Shown: in pieces, positions 1-13,169 of the stretch
Numbering within the stretch: position 1 is the first letter of the stretch
Layout: every line of letters starts with the position of its first letter
Translations under genes and position numbers: made by a program
Source: Macrocystis pyrifera
Taxonomy: Eukaryota > Sar > Phaeophyceae > Laminariales > Laminariaceae
Direction of reading: 5' to 3'
Assembly (NCBI GenBank): GCA_031763025.1
Contig: JASSKH010000021.1
Span: 8,737,358 to 8,801,357 of the forward strand
DNA length: 64,000 nucleotides
The notes under the pieces: model-generated
What the model saw: the letters and a program-made list of their open reading frames with translations, nothing else
What the model was told of the DNA's origin: nothing
Databases searched by the model: none

Positions 1-683
1 GGTACAGTCGAGCTCCCCTGGGTTGAAGAGCCCCGCCAATCAGAAAAGAGTTGTGCCCATTGAACCACCCCTATCCTAGCACGCCTCTTCCTTACCCCAC
101 CTTACCCTACCCCACCCTACCCTATCCTAGCCACGGGTCGCTTGCCTCAATTGTACGGTACCCTCACGACGTTCTCTAAGCATAATGCTATCGCTTTCCC
201 TGCACCGACACGCCTCCTCCTCGTACACCCACCCCTGCCTTCTTGTTTTTTTTTGTTTTTTTGCTTTTGCAGCACGTGCAGGAAGGCGACTGTGACTGGG
301 TAGATACCCTCGTCAAGAACCACAGCCTCGCCTCGTTGTACAACGTCGAGCTGTGAACAACATAACAGTTCGGCGTCGTCGAGCTGTGATACTGAACAAC
401 TTGAGTGTCAAGCTGCGAACAACTTGAGCGTCGAGTTGTTGTGACTGGGTCTATGGTGGGGTATCCGCCCATTTCGCAACCAGTGGCTGACCGAATGTGT
501 GCGTAGAGGCTGACGTGTTGTTGTACTACATACGGAATCGGTATAGATGACCCCGTCACGGGGGGATTCCGTTCGGATAGGATGGGTTGCAGCGCGTTGT
601 TTGCCGCAGACCCACCAAAGTTCGTCGTTCTACTGGAATTCTTGTCTGGGCTGTTTTTCCCTGCACAGACGGCCAGCGTAAAC

Positions 684-786
684 CTTTACAGCACTGAAAA
701 AGTTACTGCACTCTAATTCCAAGTAGGTTTCATCAACAAACGTGTTGCTGGTCGAAAGGCGGTGATGCGCTCGACCAATCACATAC
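684..786 (-). CDS. Possible exon of a minus-strand gene at the window edge
   Basis: On the minus strand an 18-nt poly(C) tract (808-825 as G) precedes acceptor CATCTTCCAG. The exon encodes YVIGRAHHRLSTSNTFVDET then YLELECSNFFSAVK and ends at a GTTTAC donor, phase 0. A phase-0 continuation LDVVQRGEAVVLDEGIYPVT begins after TTCACAG at 350. Family not recognised. Confidence 0.28.
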
Positions 787-2914
787 CTGGAAGATGGGAA
801 GGGGGGAGGGGGGGGGGGGGGGGGGTATTCCCAGATATTTGGGAACCCGCACTGTGCGTGGTGCACTGTACAAAGGAGTTCCTACGCAGTGCGCGGATAG
901 TTGCGATAGCTGCCGAGTGAGCCTTGTACACAATGTCAAAACTGAAAGCGTTGAAATCAATCAGAAGGAGATTTAGATAAATGTCTTGTGAAAAAGAGTA
1001 CTGCCGGGCAATAGACGAGTGTAGGTGGGGGTGGTAACTTATCTGGCAATATTTGTCGTGTGTTTGACGATGGGGACCGTTGGGCGTGAGACCCCTCAGC
1101 GGTTCAAGTGTCCCGCTTATGTCGAGGGGCCCTTACTAACCGTATATGTGTCCGTGGTGGCTGGCACCGGATGGAATAGGGTGTAGGGAGGGAGATTTTT
1201 GATGTCCCAGAGCTCTATTTGAGCACCGATTGGCGAGGAAGGGCTATGGATAGTTTTAGATTCATTGCGGCTGTGTGAACTCGTCGCAGATAGCCCTGCT
1301 TCGGCAAGCTTTTGTCGTGGTGTTGCAGTGGTAGTAGTAGTAGTATAGCAGGAGTAGTCGACTACAGTAGTAGTGGTGTTAATAGAAACAGTAGAAGTGG
1401 CGCTTTCCCTGAGCGAACGGCGGGGTATGCAGGGAACTAACTAAAGGTTGACGCATGGTATAACATGCCCGCACAAACACACGACTTGAATATCAACATC
1501 GTTCTTATCGTTCAGCTTTTCCATGGTATGACCTTTCCCCCGCCACGACAAAATATGGGTGCCTGGTACTTGCTGGTGGATTCACGTCGACCTATAGCTG
1601 GGGTGGGGGGGTGTTACATCCGCCCCTGGCCTAGCCACGGTCTAGCAGCCTGGAGGGAGTAGTTTTCGCCACAGCCCTTGATGAATCACCAGTGCAATGG
1701 CTCCTAACCGCAGAGCTCACCAACATGAGTTCGGCGGATGGCTCATGCGCACTATGGACCCCCTTTGTGTGCGGTGGGCATACCCTGAACACAGATTACG
1801 CTGGACGCCCATTGCACTTGCTGTAACCCGTTTTCTTAGCCCAGCCTGCGACACCGTGACGCACCGCCGGTCCGAGGTCCCCGGAAAAGAACAATGATTG
1901 TTAGGGGTGGCGCTTTATTTTTATCAGAGATTTTTTCACATGAGGATATCACAAATTCACCCAAAACAGGACTTCGAAGACTATATGTTTCAAGCATCCC
2001 GACCAACATTTCTGTGCGCTATACAGAGTCACACAAGATGAGTACTAGGGTAGAGGTCCACCTACGGTTTTCTGAGGCTCCATCGGCGAGGAGATCTTGA
2101 CAACGCTCAAAATTCGATTCGAAGAAAAAAAAGCAAAAGCGCGCCCGATGAACATACCCCAGGTATATCACACGAATAAAATAGCCATAAACATTCTACA
2201 CGCAATGGCGTTCCAACGACTTTTTTTTGGGTTAAGAAATGGGTTCAGTCATAAAACAGTTTCGACAAAAATGGCTAAATCTATCGTAGGACGCCTCAAA
2301 AAACAAAAAACAGTAGAAGTATCATAGTAGCCGGTAGTAATAGTTGCTCACTCGAGGAGCTCAACCGGTAATAAAATGTCGATCCAAAAAGGTGCACGCC
2401 CTACCGTGTGGCATTGCTCGGAAGACATACGTACGCAAACTCCGCGTGCCACTGGGTACAGGTAGGTGGTGGCAACACTTCTTTCTGAGGCTTCTTGCAA
2501 GCGAGGGAAGCCCCACAACTTGCTCAAACAGTCGACGTGAACAAACACAAAAAGCCAAGCTCGATACAAGATCAATCCGTTGGCTATGCGTAGAGGTAGA
2601 CATCTACTGCAGCGAGCAGTGTAGTAAAGTATACATCCGCGTGTGTTTGCCGCATAGGGGTATCGCCTATTTTTCTGAGGCTCTCCTCCCTCACGTGAGG
2701 AGCTCTATTCTCCACCCAACAGCCGAGTCTTGAGAAAATGCAGTAAGAAAAGCGGGATACAACCACCGAACAGGCTTGCAAGTAACGTATACCGTACACA
2801 TCGGAGACACAAATACATCAGGCGCCATTCCCTTCATTCGAGGACTCCCGTCAGTGGGAGATGTTTGGGCCGGGCTACAATCGAGTTAACCTCCTGCCGT
2901 GACGTTGTTACTAC
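787..2914. other. No gene seen
   Basis: Only short overlapping frames without domain signatures. A GTAGTAGTAGTAGTA run lies at 1330 and the poly(G) tract at 808-825. Confidence 0.6.
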
Positions 2915-3240
2915 TACGAGAGGGCTCCCGCTATGTGCAGGAGCGGCCTGCATGAAACTTGGCGCAGGGCGTGTGTCGTCAATTTTACCTTGTATGTCGG
3001 TCCAGACCAAGCCGACCCCGGCCACACACAAGCCCGAGCCCGAACCCGAACCCTACCCCTAACCCTAACTCTAACCCTTTGGGGGACTCGAGGTCGGCAG
3101 GGGTAATCACGCGGCTTCGTCGCGTGTTTTGTTGGCGTTTAAAATAAAAAAATTCCTGGCGGCCAAGACCCGTATTGACTAGCAAGACCCGAAACCTGCA
3201 CAAAGTTTTGTGCAGGCTGCTCCTGCACATAGACCGAGCC
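2915..3240. repeat. Dispersed repeat R1, copy with telomere-like insert
   Basis: Matches 8430-8720 (CCGCTATGTGCAGGA, then GGCTCGAGGTCGGCAGG and ACGCGGC--CGTCGCGTGT). The left copy contains CCCGAACCC and CCCTAACCCTAAC stretches at 3020-3078 where the right has CCCTAACCCGAAGCCC. Confidence 0.8.
3020..3078. repeat. Interstitial telomere-like repeat
   Basis: Degenerate CCCGAA and CCCTAA units ending in TAACCCTAACTCTAACCC, the complement of TTAGGG-type telomere repeats. A second short match, TTAGGGTTAGG, is at 57077-57087. Confidence 0.7.
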
Positions 3241-4439
3241 TACTACGATGGGTGGACCTGTTCGTTTCTGAGGCCTTTCGCTTGAAGGGGATCTATCCCT
3301 CGCCCAAAAGCGGCTTTTGAAGAGAAGACAACGAAAGCGTCGAAGCCGATGAAACAATCATACGGCCCTACGTAGGTATAGACAGCAGTAGAACCGAAAC
3401 ACGCTGGAAAAAAGGCAAATGATTATTGGACGATGTTGTCGTGTAAATAGTGTACGTCCTCAGTCGAGGGGTCCGTCCCAGCAGTCAGAAACGTTTCGAC
3501 CAGAAACATGCTACCGTTACTTGAAACCCCTGTCGCAGCATGCGTTGGATTACAATATATCGGGTAGATGTTCAGTTAACCCCCTCCGGGCTTATATGGG
3601 GGGAAGCTGACGATGAAAAGCGACGATTGCGGCAACGACCACCGCGTGACTGGGACACGATACAAAATGGTCACCGGGCTACAATGCAAGCAGTCGTACG
3701 GCGCAGGCGCAGGCGCAACCATGATCCTGCCCTTACTGTTGGGTAGTCACTCTCCTCGTCGACGGCTGGTGCCGCCAAAGCTACAATAAATTGTTTTGGA
3801 TGCTATCGCTACAAATGGGTCCTTAGGGGGTAAGGAACCTCATCAGAGAAACAGACCAGACCTTAAGAGCAACCCCTGCCATAGCACGGCTCTGTCGCTC
3901 GCACGTCTTTCTTCGGGGAAGATGTACACTTGTCAAGAAAAAAAAACGGAGCTCCCCAGAGCGCAATGCATTTTCAATCCAAGATAACTTGCAAACACTA
4001 CAACCACGATCGGTGCTGGAATGGCGGTAACTTTATTCCCGCAGTGTGATTGTCGTCGAGGCTCGGCTGATGTGAAGCGGTGGATCCTTTTCGGCGACCC
4101 TCGAGGGTCGTACCCTTAAATGTTTCACGAACTTATGTGCACACTCGCCGTTTCGCTGGTCTCTCCCATGTGTGACTTTTACCGGACGCATGCAATTTCC
4201 TGAGGCTCTCTTCGTTTCGAGAGCTCTCCATTATAGATGATACTTGTCAGTAGCCATCATAGTCATTACTCGATAACACTCACGTCATCTGGTATATATT
4301 TACGCCTTTCCGATCTGAGAGGAGGAAAGCTGGGTGACCAAAATCCCCACCACAACACTACAACGCCATTTGTCCCCCGGAGCAGCATCACCCGGGATCA
4401 TCGGATCGTATCACCCAAAAATCTGGATTCAAGGAAAAT

Positions 4440-4520
4440 TACGTTATCAGAGACACATCCCAACCACTGAGCTAACAGTCGGCGCTGACTGGTAGCTCTC
4501 AGTGGTTGGGGTGTATCTCT
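4440..4520 (-). other. tRNA-like A-box hairpin
   Basis: The minus strand has TTAGCTCAGTGGTTGGGATG, close to a tRNA D arm, mirrored by a second near-copy (CCCCAACCACTGAGAGCTACC) to form a hairpin. No complete cloverleaf, so probably a SINE relic. Confidence 0.45.
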
Positions 4521-4805
4521 AGTAGTGTACGTACGCTCGACTTGATCAGTAATCCTATGGCCTAGTACTATTAATAGGTCTATACATCGAAAAACAATTA
4601 AAAAAAACGAAAACGATGCAATGGTTGGGTTGTCCCCCAGTTGCAATGGTTGATAAGCATCATCAGCCAGAGATATCTTGGGGCCAAAAAAAGGTACAAC
4701 TTACATTAAACCCTATCGCGGCACGCGTCGCCAGACAACGTCTTCCTCAACAAGGCTCCGTACGGTAGAGGGTCATGTTTGTGGGGGCTTTTGCGTGAGT
4801 GACTA

Positions 4806-4916
4806 CTACGGGGGGCCATAGTAAATAGGACAAAATTTTGTTGGTAAAAATTCGTACGAGTAAATACATGGGTGTTTGTGCGTACCGTAGGTCCTATTAA
4901 CCATGGTCCCCCGTAA
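4806..4916. mobile_element. MITE copy, 111 bp
   Basis: CCATAGTAAATAGGA at the left and CCATGGTCCCCCGTAA at the right, with TA on both sides (4804-4805, 4917-4918). Confidence 0.85.
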
Positions 4917-6624
4917 TATGTACCCTATTTGTTTGCTGTCTTGAAGCCTTTTTTGCCTTTCACCTGAGGCTTTCCACCTAATGCTGGCGGTGACGCGAAG
5001 GCACGGGCGATGCTTTGCTCAGCTCTACCAGGTGCTCCTCATGCGCTCTTCGACGGATTGGGTAGAGTTGCCGTGATGCTCTTTTAGATGAAGATTTGGT
5101 GCTGTTAAGCGCGCTACAGTCCCAACGATGCTTTTTATGCGAATGATACGACTACGGAGGATGGGGGTAACAAATACTTAGTGTGTTTCCTGGATGTCCG
5201 GCATGCATGTTACGGTGTAGGGGTCCACACCGGGAATTCTTCTTATGGTTCCTCACTCGAGAGAACCTCTATACTACTGTATCAAAAAATCAAAACTGAC
5301 GTTGGAGAAAAAATTGTGAGGCTAACCCGACGAGCCATGTGTGACCTTAGAGACACTCCGATTTTGTTTTTGACGAAAAAAAAACGATACTACTCCGAAA
5401 GCGTAAATACAAGGACCATTTAGTGTTCATTTTTTTTATCTAAACGTTCCAGATATTTCCGTCCAGAGTGGCATTGGGTAGTTTTCTAGGTCGAAGATTC
5501 CAGTTGTTAGCCAGAAGACATTTTGGCCAAAACCCGCGTCCCGACACCGATCTCGGGACCGGTCCGGCATCTTTTCCCCCCGGCGGACTACACGACTTCA
5601 GCGGGAGCTCGACGAGGCTATTTTACGGCCTGCAAGTCCCCGCAGTTAGCACATCTGCCCGGGGGATCCAGCGTAGGTGGCCTCGGGGCGCAGACCTGGC
5701 TATCGGAGTTCGCATCGACGTTACGTATAGTTCAATAGGTCTACATTTTTCTGGGTTTTGGAGGTCGGGAGTCTGTAGTATATAGCTTCTGCTTTCACTG
5801 CCATTCTTCGTCCTGCCCACCCCTCTCCCCCGGTGGTTTGGGTATATAACTGACTAGAAATTCGTTTGGGCTGGTCGGTCGGTGGTAACCGCCCGGTTGC
5901 TTGCCCGGTGGCTACGGTTCTTTACGTAACTTTCAAGAGTTTTCGTTTTTAAATGCTGTTCGCTATTGCCCGGTGGCTAAGTACGAGTAGATGGTGCAAG
6001 GTACGAACGCCTGCTGCGTTAGTGCGACAGACAGTACTGCCCAGGGGTGCATTAAAAAAACAATTTTGAGTGAAGAGAAAGAAAACGCTGCAAATACGAG
6101 AAAAACAAACATTGCCATCCGCCATCCGCCATCTGGTCCAACAACGCAGTACTCGTCCGTATAGCGGCAAGAAGCACCGCAAAATATTACGTACGAGACG
6201 CTCGACGTCCGTACTGTATACTTCCTGTACATATAGATACTAAACAATTAGTTGAGCAGAAATCGATCGAGTTAATCGACAGTACGAAGCGCCGGCGAAT
6301 ACGTTGGTGCAGCAAGTTCAGCAGCAGCATAGCGTACAGGTACATATCATACGAAAATTACGCTGGCACGAGACCTCCGCCGAGCCGCCATGTAAATGTC
6401 AATTGCGAGACGGTACTAGTACAGATTCCGAAGCAGATGGATCCGTCTTTCAGCTTTAACGTGCGGAGATACATCACCGAGAGGAGTTGACTTGCACAAT
6501 ATCCATGCTTACACGGGGGTCAGCAGCAAAACCATGTCGCAGACAAAGCAGCAGCACTAGCAGCAGAACATAACATCGGCAGGACATGCACAGCTGTAGC
6601 ACCAAGGCAACAGATGAACAGCGG

Positions 6625-6646
6625 CGGCAGCAGCAGCAGCAGCAAT
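6625..6646. repeat. Short (CAG)n
   Basis: Six to seven CAG units. The flanking open frames have no recognisable domain. Confidence 0.85.
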
Positions 6647-7314
6647 CATGCACACCCGAAGCTGCCCCTGGCACAACGGTCGGGGCAGGGGAGCCCGGTG
6701 GCGCATGGGGAGGAAGAAGCGCGACGTCGTCGTCGTACCTCGTCGTAACCGGTACATGTTCACGACTTTAATCTTTTTGGGCGGTTACATGGAAAAAAAG
6801 AAAAACGCCTTCACAATACAACCGAAACTCCACGTCTCATGCTAATACTGGTGCCCAATGGCAATGACGAGTACTCGTCCTTGCCATTGCTGGGGCCTAT
6901 GAGAATTACTATAATATTGTCATTCCCATTGATGGCAATCATTGCCATTGTTGCTGCCTGCTGCGTGTAAAAAAAACAAAATCGTAGACAACGTTTGTAC
7001 GGTCACTGTGCCGCTCCTCCAGCGGCGTAGACTCATCTGATTCGGTCGAAACCAAAGACCCCGTCTTCTCTGCCTCACGGAGCATAGTTGCCCGGCGTGC
7101 ACATCAGCCGAAGAGGCTCGTGACGCTCGTTTCCCGACCATATGCTAGCCTACGAATCTCAGCATTTTCGCGCAAAACTCGTGCCCGAATCGGAATTTCG
7201 ACACTCGTTTCTGGAACGCCCAACCCTCAATGCACAAACAACGGTGGAGCATGAGGCCGGCCACCCCAGCCCATATTCATCACACTCTTGCCGCCATGAG
7301 CTGTCGAAAGCTAG

Positions 7315-7640
7315 ACTTGACGGGGCAAAGGTAGGCCGTCAACCAAAATATTTGGCCACGAGACTGTGATAAATCAAGTATCGACCACCCAACGAGCCCA
7401 ACTCACAGCTGACGTTTTTATAAAAAGCTTCTGCAAGAAACGAGCACAGCACACCCGGCCACAGCTGTCAAATACATCCTAATGGCAAAAAATAATAATA
7501 TTTTGGAAGAAGGCTTGACGGGCCAAGAGTAGGCCTGACGGGGCAAATGTAGGTCGACAACCAAATTCTTAGGCCACGACACTGTCATAAATCAAGTATC
7601 GACCACTCAGCTGGTCCCACTCACAGCTGACGTATTCACA
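7315..7640 (+). repeat. Tandem duplication of an AAGTATCGACCAC repeat
   Basis: GACGGGGCAAAGGTAGG, CACGAGACTGTGATAAATCA and CTCACAGCTGACGT recur about 220 bp apart. The AGTATCGA...CTCACAGCTGACG core is shared with repeats at 10.1, 26.5 and 40.4 kb. Confidence 0.75.
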
Positions 7641-8429
7641 CCCGGCCAGCTGGCAGCCAGGGCACGGCGCAAGCATGCCCGAGGCCGCCGACACAGTCGG
7701 GATCGGGGATCACGATGAGGCAGTTTCGTCCCGTGAGGTGAACCTCATCTCGCGCTTGCACGAACAACGCAAGAAAATACGTCCAAGAAACGCTGAGGAG
7801 CGCTGAGAGCACAGGGTCAACAATATCGTGTATATATCTAATATGCTTACCATCCGACCATGTGCAGCATGAGCTTCAACGTTGATCAATCAAAACAATA
7901 TTGAAAGAAGAAACCTACGCTGAGGTCTAGCTACCTTCTATGTCTACTTCCCGCTATCCTTTATATACAATCCTCTATTGTTATCCTTGTTTCCTCCTCC
8001 GTCTCATGATGTGCTTTTTGTTTCCCCGTTTTTGAAAAAATAAAGTTGCCGATCCAGGCGCTCTACCAACCATAACGCATGTGCCGGATGCTTCTCCGAA
8101 AAAGAGTCGACTCTTCTTCCTAAGGTAAATATGTACCATTGTATTTTATGTGTGTACCTTCAATTTCGAGTTGCAGGCGAGACATAGTGTCCAATGCCAG
8201 AAGTTTGGACATCCGCGTTCTGTTATACCATGAACCATACCTCATTGGTTATCAACTGATACCACAATACAAAAAACTGTCGGCAGCGCGGTTTTCTATT
8301 TTTACTCCGTCAGGGCATCGTTGGATTCGAAAAGCGGGTGAACTACTACAGTATACTGTCGCCTTGTTTCTTTCAATAGCAACAGACGGCGGCAAACACG
8401 TGAGTAATTGAACAATATTCGTGGTAGCC

Positions 8430-8720
8430 CAAAGACTTCCGCTATGTACAGGACTGGTCGGCACGAAACTTTGTGCAGGAGGTTTGTCGTCAAGTTCAAT
8501 CTTGCACGTCGGCCTAGACCAACCCGATCGCTGCCCTCGCCCTAACCCGAAGCCCATCCCTGTGGGGGGCTCGAGGTCGGCAGGAGCAGCTACGCGGCCC
8601 CGCCGCGTGTATTGGAGGCGTTTCCCCAAAACCATCCGAGCGGCCGAACAGCCAGCCTTGATCATTCAGACCCCGCAGCCTGCAAAAAGTTTTGCACCCA
8701 CCCGGCCTGCACACAAGGTG
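8430..8720. repeat. Dispersed repeat R1, second copy
   Basis: Homologous to 2915-3240. No gene is recognised in or around it. Confidence 0.8.
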
Positions 8721-10026
8721 AGCTTGTTTCAGAACGTTATTGAATAGCATTCACTTACGATCCGAACGATATATGGAAGCATTGCAATTAAAAGGAGGAG
8801 TAGTGTCGGACAATCATCTAGATGTGACTGAAAACATGAGCCACTTTATTCTCATGTACTAATACGCCGACGGCGTTCCTTATTTTGACGTCCACATGGT
8901 ATTAATTTGTCAATGTATCACGAGACGGCTTTGCCTGATACACCCGCGCACCGGGAAAGAAACACCAAGATACACCTGCATGAAGGCGTACCTGGTACGG
9001 TGATCGTCGAACGCACCCCGTCGGTCGAATACCTAATAGTAAGCAGTACGCTGGTGTTACCGACAACAGATACATAGAGAGAATGCGAACGCCGAGCGAT
9101 GTGTGCCCATGGAAAGATAGTACCCAAGCTGCTTCTATCGACCGCAACAACAACAGGTGGGGTATAGAGGATGCAGACGCCGAGCGATGTGCCCATCGAA
9201 ATATCTCTCGATGAGATATTTTCAAGGCCGCACCATTCTCCTCGTTGCGTGGGCCCCTCTCGTTTTCTCGGGAAAAGGCGTCTCTGAAAATTTACGTCCC
9301 CGCGTGATGAAAATACGGTACCACGCAGACAAAGATACGCGTGGTATCGGATAGCTGGTAGAAGACAGGAGCATGAGAAAGGTGATGGCATCAACGTATA
9401 GGTGCTCGTACTGCCGTACAAGGCGCTTCGCTCCGCGGGTGGCATACGCCGCCCGCTACGCTCGCTCAGGAAGGAGAACTACAACCAATTGTGCGAGCGG
9501 ACAGAGGTGCATGATTGGTTGTGGTTTTATGATCGTAGTTAGTTGCAAATTGGCGGCTTGACAATGCCAACAGTCCCGCTGCCATACTTCAGGAAAAAAC
9601 AGGTCGGACGCCACGCGTACGATGAGTATAGCAACACCGTACGTATTCATTTCGAGGTTCTCCCCTCGCAACCGTCCAGGGCGCTCCTCCACCGCCACCT
9701 CCACTACCACCTCCAGAACTCGCTCCGCCAGAAGCTGGGGCACCCGACTTGGATCGCTTTATTAGCGGGATGAACGGTAAACGCAATAGGCCCTGCCGTT
9801 TCGGAAAAAAAGCATGCGAAGCCAGTTCGAAGCTATAAACACGTGCTCAATGGCGGGGGGCAGTGATTTACAGTCTCTCTATATCACTATGTTTCCCACC
9901 CAACAATCAAACTTCATTTTCAAGTAAAGTGTGCTTGTGGCTGTGATTCCAACATTTGTTTCGGCCACGTTTGTCCACCGGAAAAGTATGTAGTTAAAAC
10001 GCAATGTAAGTATTATCGTCTCATCT
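8721..10026. other. No gene seen
   Basis: A 175-codon minus-strand frame at 8918-9445 arises partly from a local duplication (CGCCGAGCGATGTG near 9089 and 9177) and shows no domain. Confidence 0.55.
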
Positions 10027-10370
10027 ACCCTGGCAGCATCCAGGGGAGTCACCAACCAGTAGTCAATTGCGGGGGGAAATAATGGAAAAGGCGCGGACGG
10101 TTAACACGCAGCTTGCAAAATTTGAGTATCGACTGATCAGTTGAACACACAGCTGACGTGCCTCTTTTTTTTGTATAAACGTCAGTTGTGAGTTCGACTG
10201 GTTAAATAGTTGATACTCAACTTTGCAAGCTGTGTAATACGTCTTGTCTCTATCCCATTTATACCGAACTTCACAAGTGTTATGATAAGCCGATCGCGCG
10301 TATTCTTTATGTAATTCCTTGTCAAGGATACAGGCCAGTGACTCCCCTGGATGCTACCCGGGTCAACAGG
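10027..10370. repeat. Head-to-head inverted pair of the AGTATCGA repeat
   Basis: The left arm (GCATCCAGGGGAGTCAC, GAAATAATGGAAAA, CAGCTTGCAAA) and the right arm are reverse complements about a centre near 10182. Single copies occur at 26500-26665 (minus) and 40330-40450 (plus). Confidence 0.8.
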
Positions 10371-10540
10371 ACAATTGAAATGATCATTCTGCGCACTGAT
10401 ACCATATAACAACCCGAATAAGGGAGAATTGTATGACTTTGCAACATGTTGAAATCTTTTCATTTTACAAATTAAATATTGATGGAATGTTGTTGAGTTT
10501 TTGTATGGTATGGTTGTAAGTATAAGAATTTTTTCCGGGG

Positions 10541-10544
10541 ATGA

Positions 10545-10577
<33 letters not shown>
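10541..10577. repeat. (CTG)n microsatellite
   Basis: About ten CTG units followed by an imperfect one. Confidence 0.95.
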
Positions 10578-10579
<2 letters not shown>

Positions 10580-11562
10580 GGCCGCTGCTGCAAGGTGATT
10601 ATATATTTTCTGAAATCGGGGAGACGAAATCGCGGACATAGCACTCATTGCTCCGAGCTTGCACGTGCTGTGTGTCGTTGTGCGGACAGCGAGCCTTACC
10701 AACTTGAACGAAAGAGAGCCTGCCTCATCGCTGAAAGCTCGCCGCTGGCACTAAATAAACTGGAATTGATCATTTTGAAAATAGTGGAAGATCGGCTATC
10801 TTGCCCAGTTTTGAGGGGATTTGGATTCTGTCTTGATCATCCGTTTTTCGTTTTTTTTTTTCGTTTTTTTTTAATATAGTCTTGCAATTAGTAGTGTAGG
10901 ATCGGCTATCTCGCTCAGCTTTGACGGAATCTCGATTTCAAGTGCAGTTTTGAGATCCTTCTTTTAAACTTTTTATTCGGATATTTTTGTTGGATATTAT
11001 CTAATCTTGAACTTACTGTGGGATTTTTTATTTGAAAGAAGTGTGGGATTTTTTTTACTGTGGATTTAGTGTGAGGACTTTCATCTTGAGGTTAGTGTAA
11101 CGCAGCAAAGAAAGCAAATAACGCAAAGAAAACAAATATTTTCCCGAGAATTCGTTTTGGCACGATAAGCAAGCACGCAAAAAAGTAACCGAAGAACGCA
11201 AAGAAAGTTTTAATAGTAAACATCATGCTAGAGAAGCGACGATTATTCGTCGTAGACTAGCTGATCGCGAAGCAGATCCTCATAATCAAGTGAACGAAAG
11301 AGAAAGAAAAAAAAATGTTCGCAGGGGGGAGCTATTTATTTTCTGAACTTGGGGAGACGTAATGCTGAGAGTAACATATTTGCTGAACTGGTGGGGACGA
11401 AACATATATATGTGCGTGCTTGATGTGTGTTTTGTTTGTGTTTTTCGAATCCCCGCCGGAGGTTTGGTGGCGCTTTCGTTGCGGGCGATCGACGGAAAAA
11501 CGAAATCTTCAGTTAGTTTACTTTACGTCGACGGCTGTATTTAGCTTGTTTCATATTAGAAG

Positions 11563-11640
11563 GAAGGGAAGTGCCATAGATGTCGAGTCGAACCTGGGGG
11601 TCCTCCTCACAATAAAATTTGGCGTCGACGAAGGCTCGTG
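11563..11640 (+). other. Shared AIDVESNLGVL segment, copy 1
   Basis: GCCATAGATGTCGAGTCGAA then CCTGGGGGTCCTCCTCAC is nearly identical to 40738-40775. Both read RKG-AIDVESNLGVL in one frame, with third-position differences. Likely a fragment of a mobile-element ORF. Confidence 0.35.
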
Positions 11641-12305
11641 CCTGTGGCAGTTGTTGTTAACAAGCTATTTGCGACACCGGTGTCGTAATTTCTTATTTGC
11701 GACACGGTGTCGAAAAATAAGCAGCCTATTTGCGACACCGCGTCACGTTCGCGGCACATACCTCAGATTGGCCCCGCACCGCCAGGGATGTGTTGGCATG
11801 GTGCAGGGCCATTATTGAAGCTATTGCATTGCCGAAACGAGGCAGGACTCGAGGAGATATCTGGCCTCTTGGTGCACCCGCAAAATCTTCAGATCGGTGT
11901 CGCACATAAGCCATATTCGTGTCGCAAATACCGTATTTGCGACACCATACGACACCGCGACGTGGTTGCCGCACACGCTCCGGATCGGCAAAGCGCTATC
12001 AGCAGAATCTCAGCATGGCATAGGCTACCATTGAGGCCATCGTGTAGCCAAAACGGGCGTGTACTCGAGGAGATATGGGGTATTCTGGTACAACACCCGC
12101 AGAGCCTTCTGGCTGTCGCAAATAAGCCCTCTTTGCGACACCGCGACATGGTTGCCGCACACACTCCGGGTCGGCAACGTACTACCAGTAGAGTCTCAGC
12201 ATTGTGCAGGGATACCATTGAAGCTATCGTGTAGCCTAAACGGGCCTGTACTCGAGGAGATATAGGGTATCTTAGTACACCTAGACTGATGTCGCAAATA
12301 TAAGC
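11640..12305 (+). repeat. TTTGCGACACC palindrome repeat cluster
   Basis: Serial units of about 200 bp, each with GTCGCAAATA...TATTTGCGACACC palindromes, GGTTGCCGCACACGCTCCGG, CCATTGAAGCTATCGTGTAG and ACTCGAGGAGATAT. A fragment recurs near 12985-13165. Confidence 0.88.
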
Positions 12306-12327
12306 CTTACTGTTATTGCCCTCGATG

Positions 12328-12958
12328 AAATGCATTCGAGCGCTGTTCTCAGTTTGCTTGCCTCTTTTTTAGTGAAATCGCAGGTGGAGTTGTTTGAGAG
12401 TGACGGGAGAGGCCAGTTGGGACCAGCACAGACGGAACCCCAGAGTGCTGTGTTTGGCGCAGGCAGAGCGTCTACTTGTTGACTATCGGTATCACTTGTT
12501 ATAGTACTCGGCGGGGACATATATCCAGCGGCAGCACACTTAGACGGAAGGAGCACCCGCACCAGTACCACAGCAGTAGGATCGATATAATTGAGGTGTA
12601 ACTGGGGTTGCAGGGCTAAATACAAGATTGTTGGCCGATGAAAAACGAAACGTGAACGGGGAGAGATCTCCAACAATCAGTCAGAAAGCTGACGACGCTC
12701 TCTTGGATAAAGCAAAACATGTCGGTTGTTTATATTACAACAAGTAAAGGACAGATTGACAAGAGATCTCTGTACCGCGAAGTAGTTGTTGTTGGCGAAA
12801 TGAGAAGTGAGGTGGATGCATGCTCGAGGGGGCAAGAGCTTGCCGCCGGCGTCCTACGGTATCCTCCCAATCCTGAAAAAAACCCATTTTTTTTGTGTGT
12901 TGTTACACATTCGGCAGATTGACGTATTTTCAACTGCCGAGTTATTATTTTTGAGAGT
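12328..12958 (+). repeat. Interspersed repeat, copy 1 (uninterrupted at the 3' end)
   Basis: 12328-12445 and 12726-12958 match 19197-19495 plus 21252-21315 almost base for base (AAATGCATTCGAGCGCTGTT through ATTGACGTATTTTCAACTGC). Copy 1 has about 280 extra bases at 12446-12725; copy 2 carries the 1756-bp element instead. Confidence 0.88.
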
Positions 12959-13169
12959 ACATAATCCTATTAATAGTACACCTAGGCTGATGTCGCAAAT
13001 ATAAGCCTTATTTCGTGTGTACCCAGAACGGCTCATTGCAGTAGTAGATACTGCTGTGTGTGGTATCCTGGTCATCCTGGTGCACTGCTGTCAGAATTGT
13101 CAGACTGGTGTCGTAAAGCCGTATTTGACGACATGGCACGACGTTCGCCGCGCGCGCCCCGTCTAGACC

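Larger units (their letters stand above)
3241..7314. other. No confident gene
   Basis: Contains the MITE at 4806 and the tRNA-like hairpin at 4440. A GC-richer stretch at 5468-5785 has two open frames, one with a degenerate zinc-knuckle-like CKSPQLAHLPGG, possibly an old Gag trace. Confidence 0.5.

Noticed and set aside
5468-5785. GC-rich 105-codon frame
   Set aside because: A weak zinc-knuckle-like CKSPQLAHLPGG in an overlapping frame suggested Gag, but the Cys/His spacing is broken and nothing else supports it.
11707-12335. 175- and 148-codon frames on the two strands
   Set aside because: Both arise from the repeated TTTGCGACACC units and mirror each other through palindromes.
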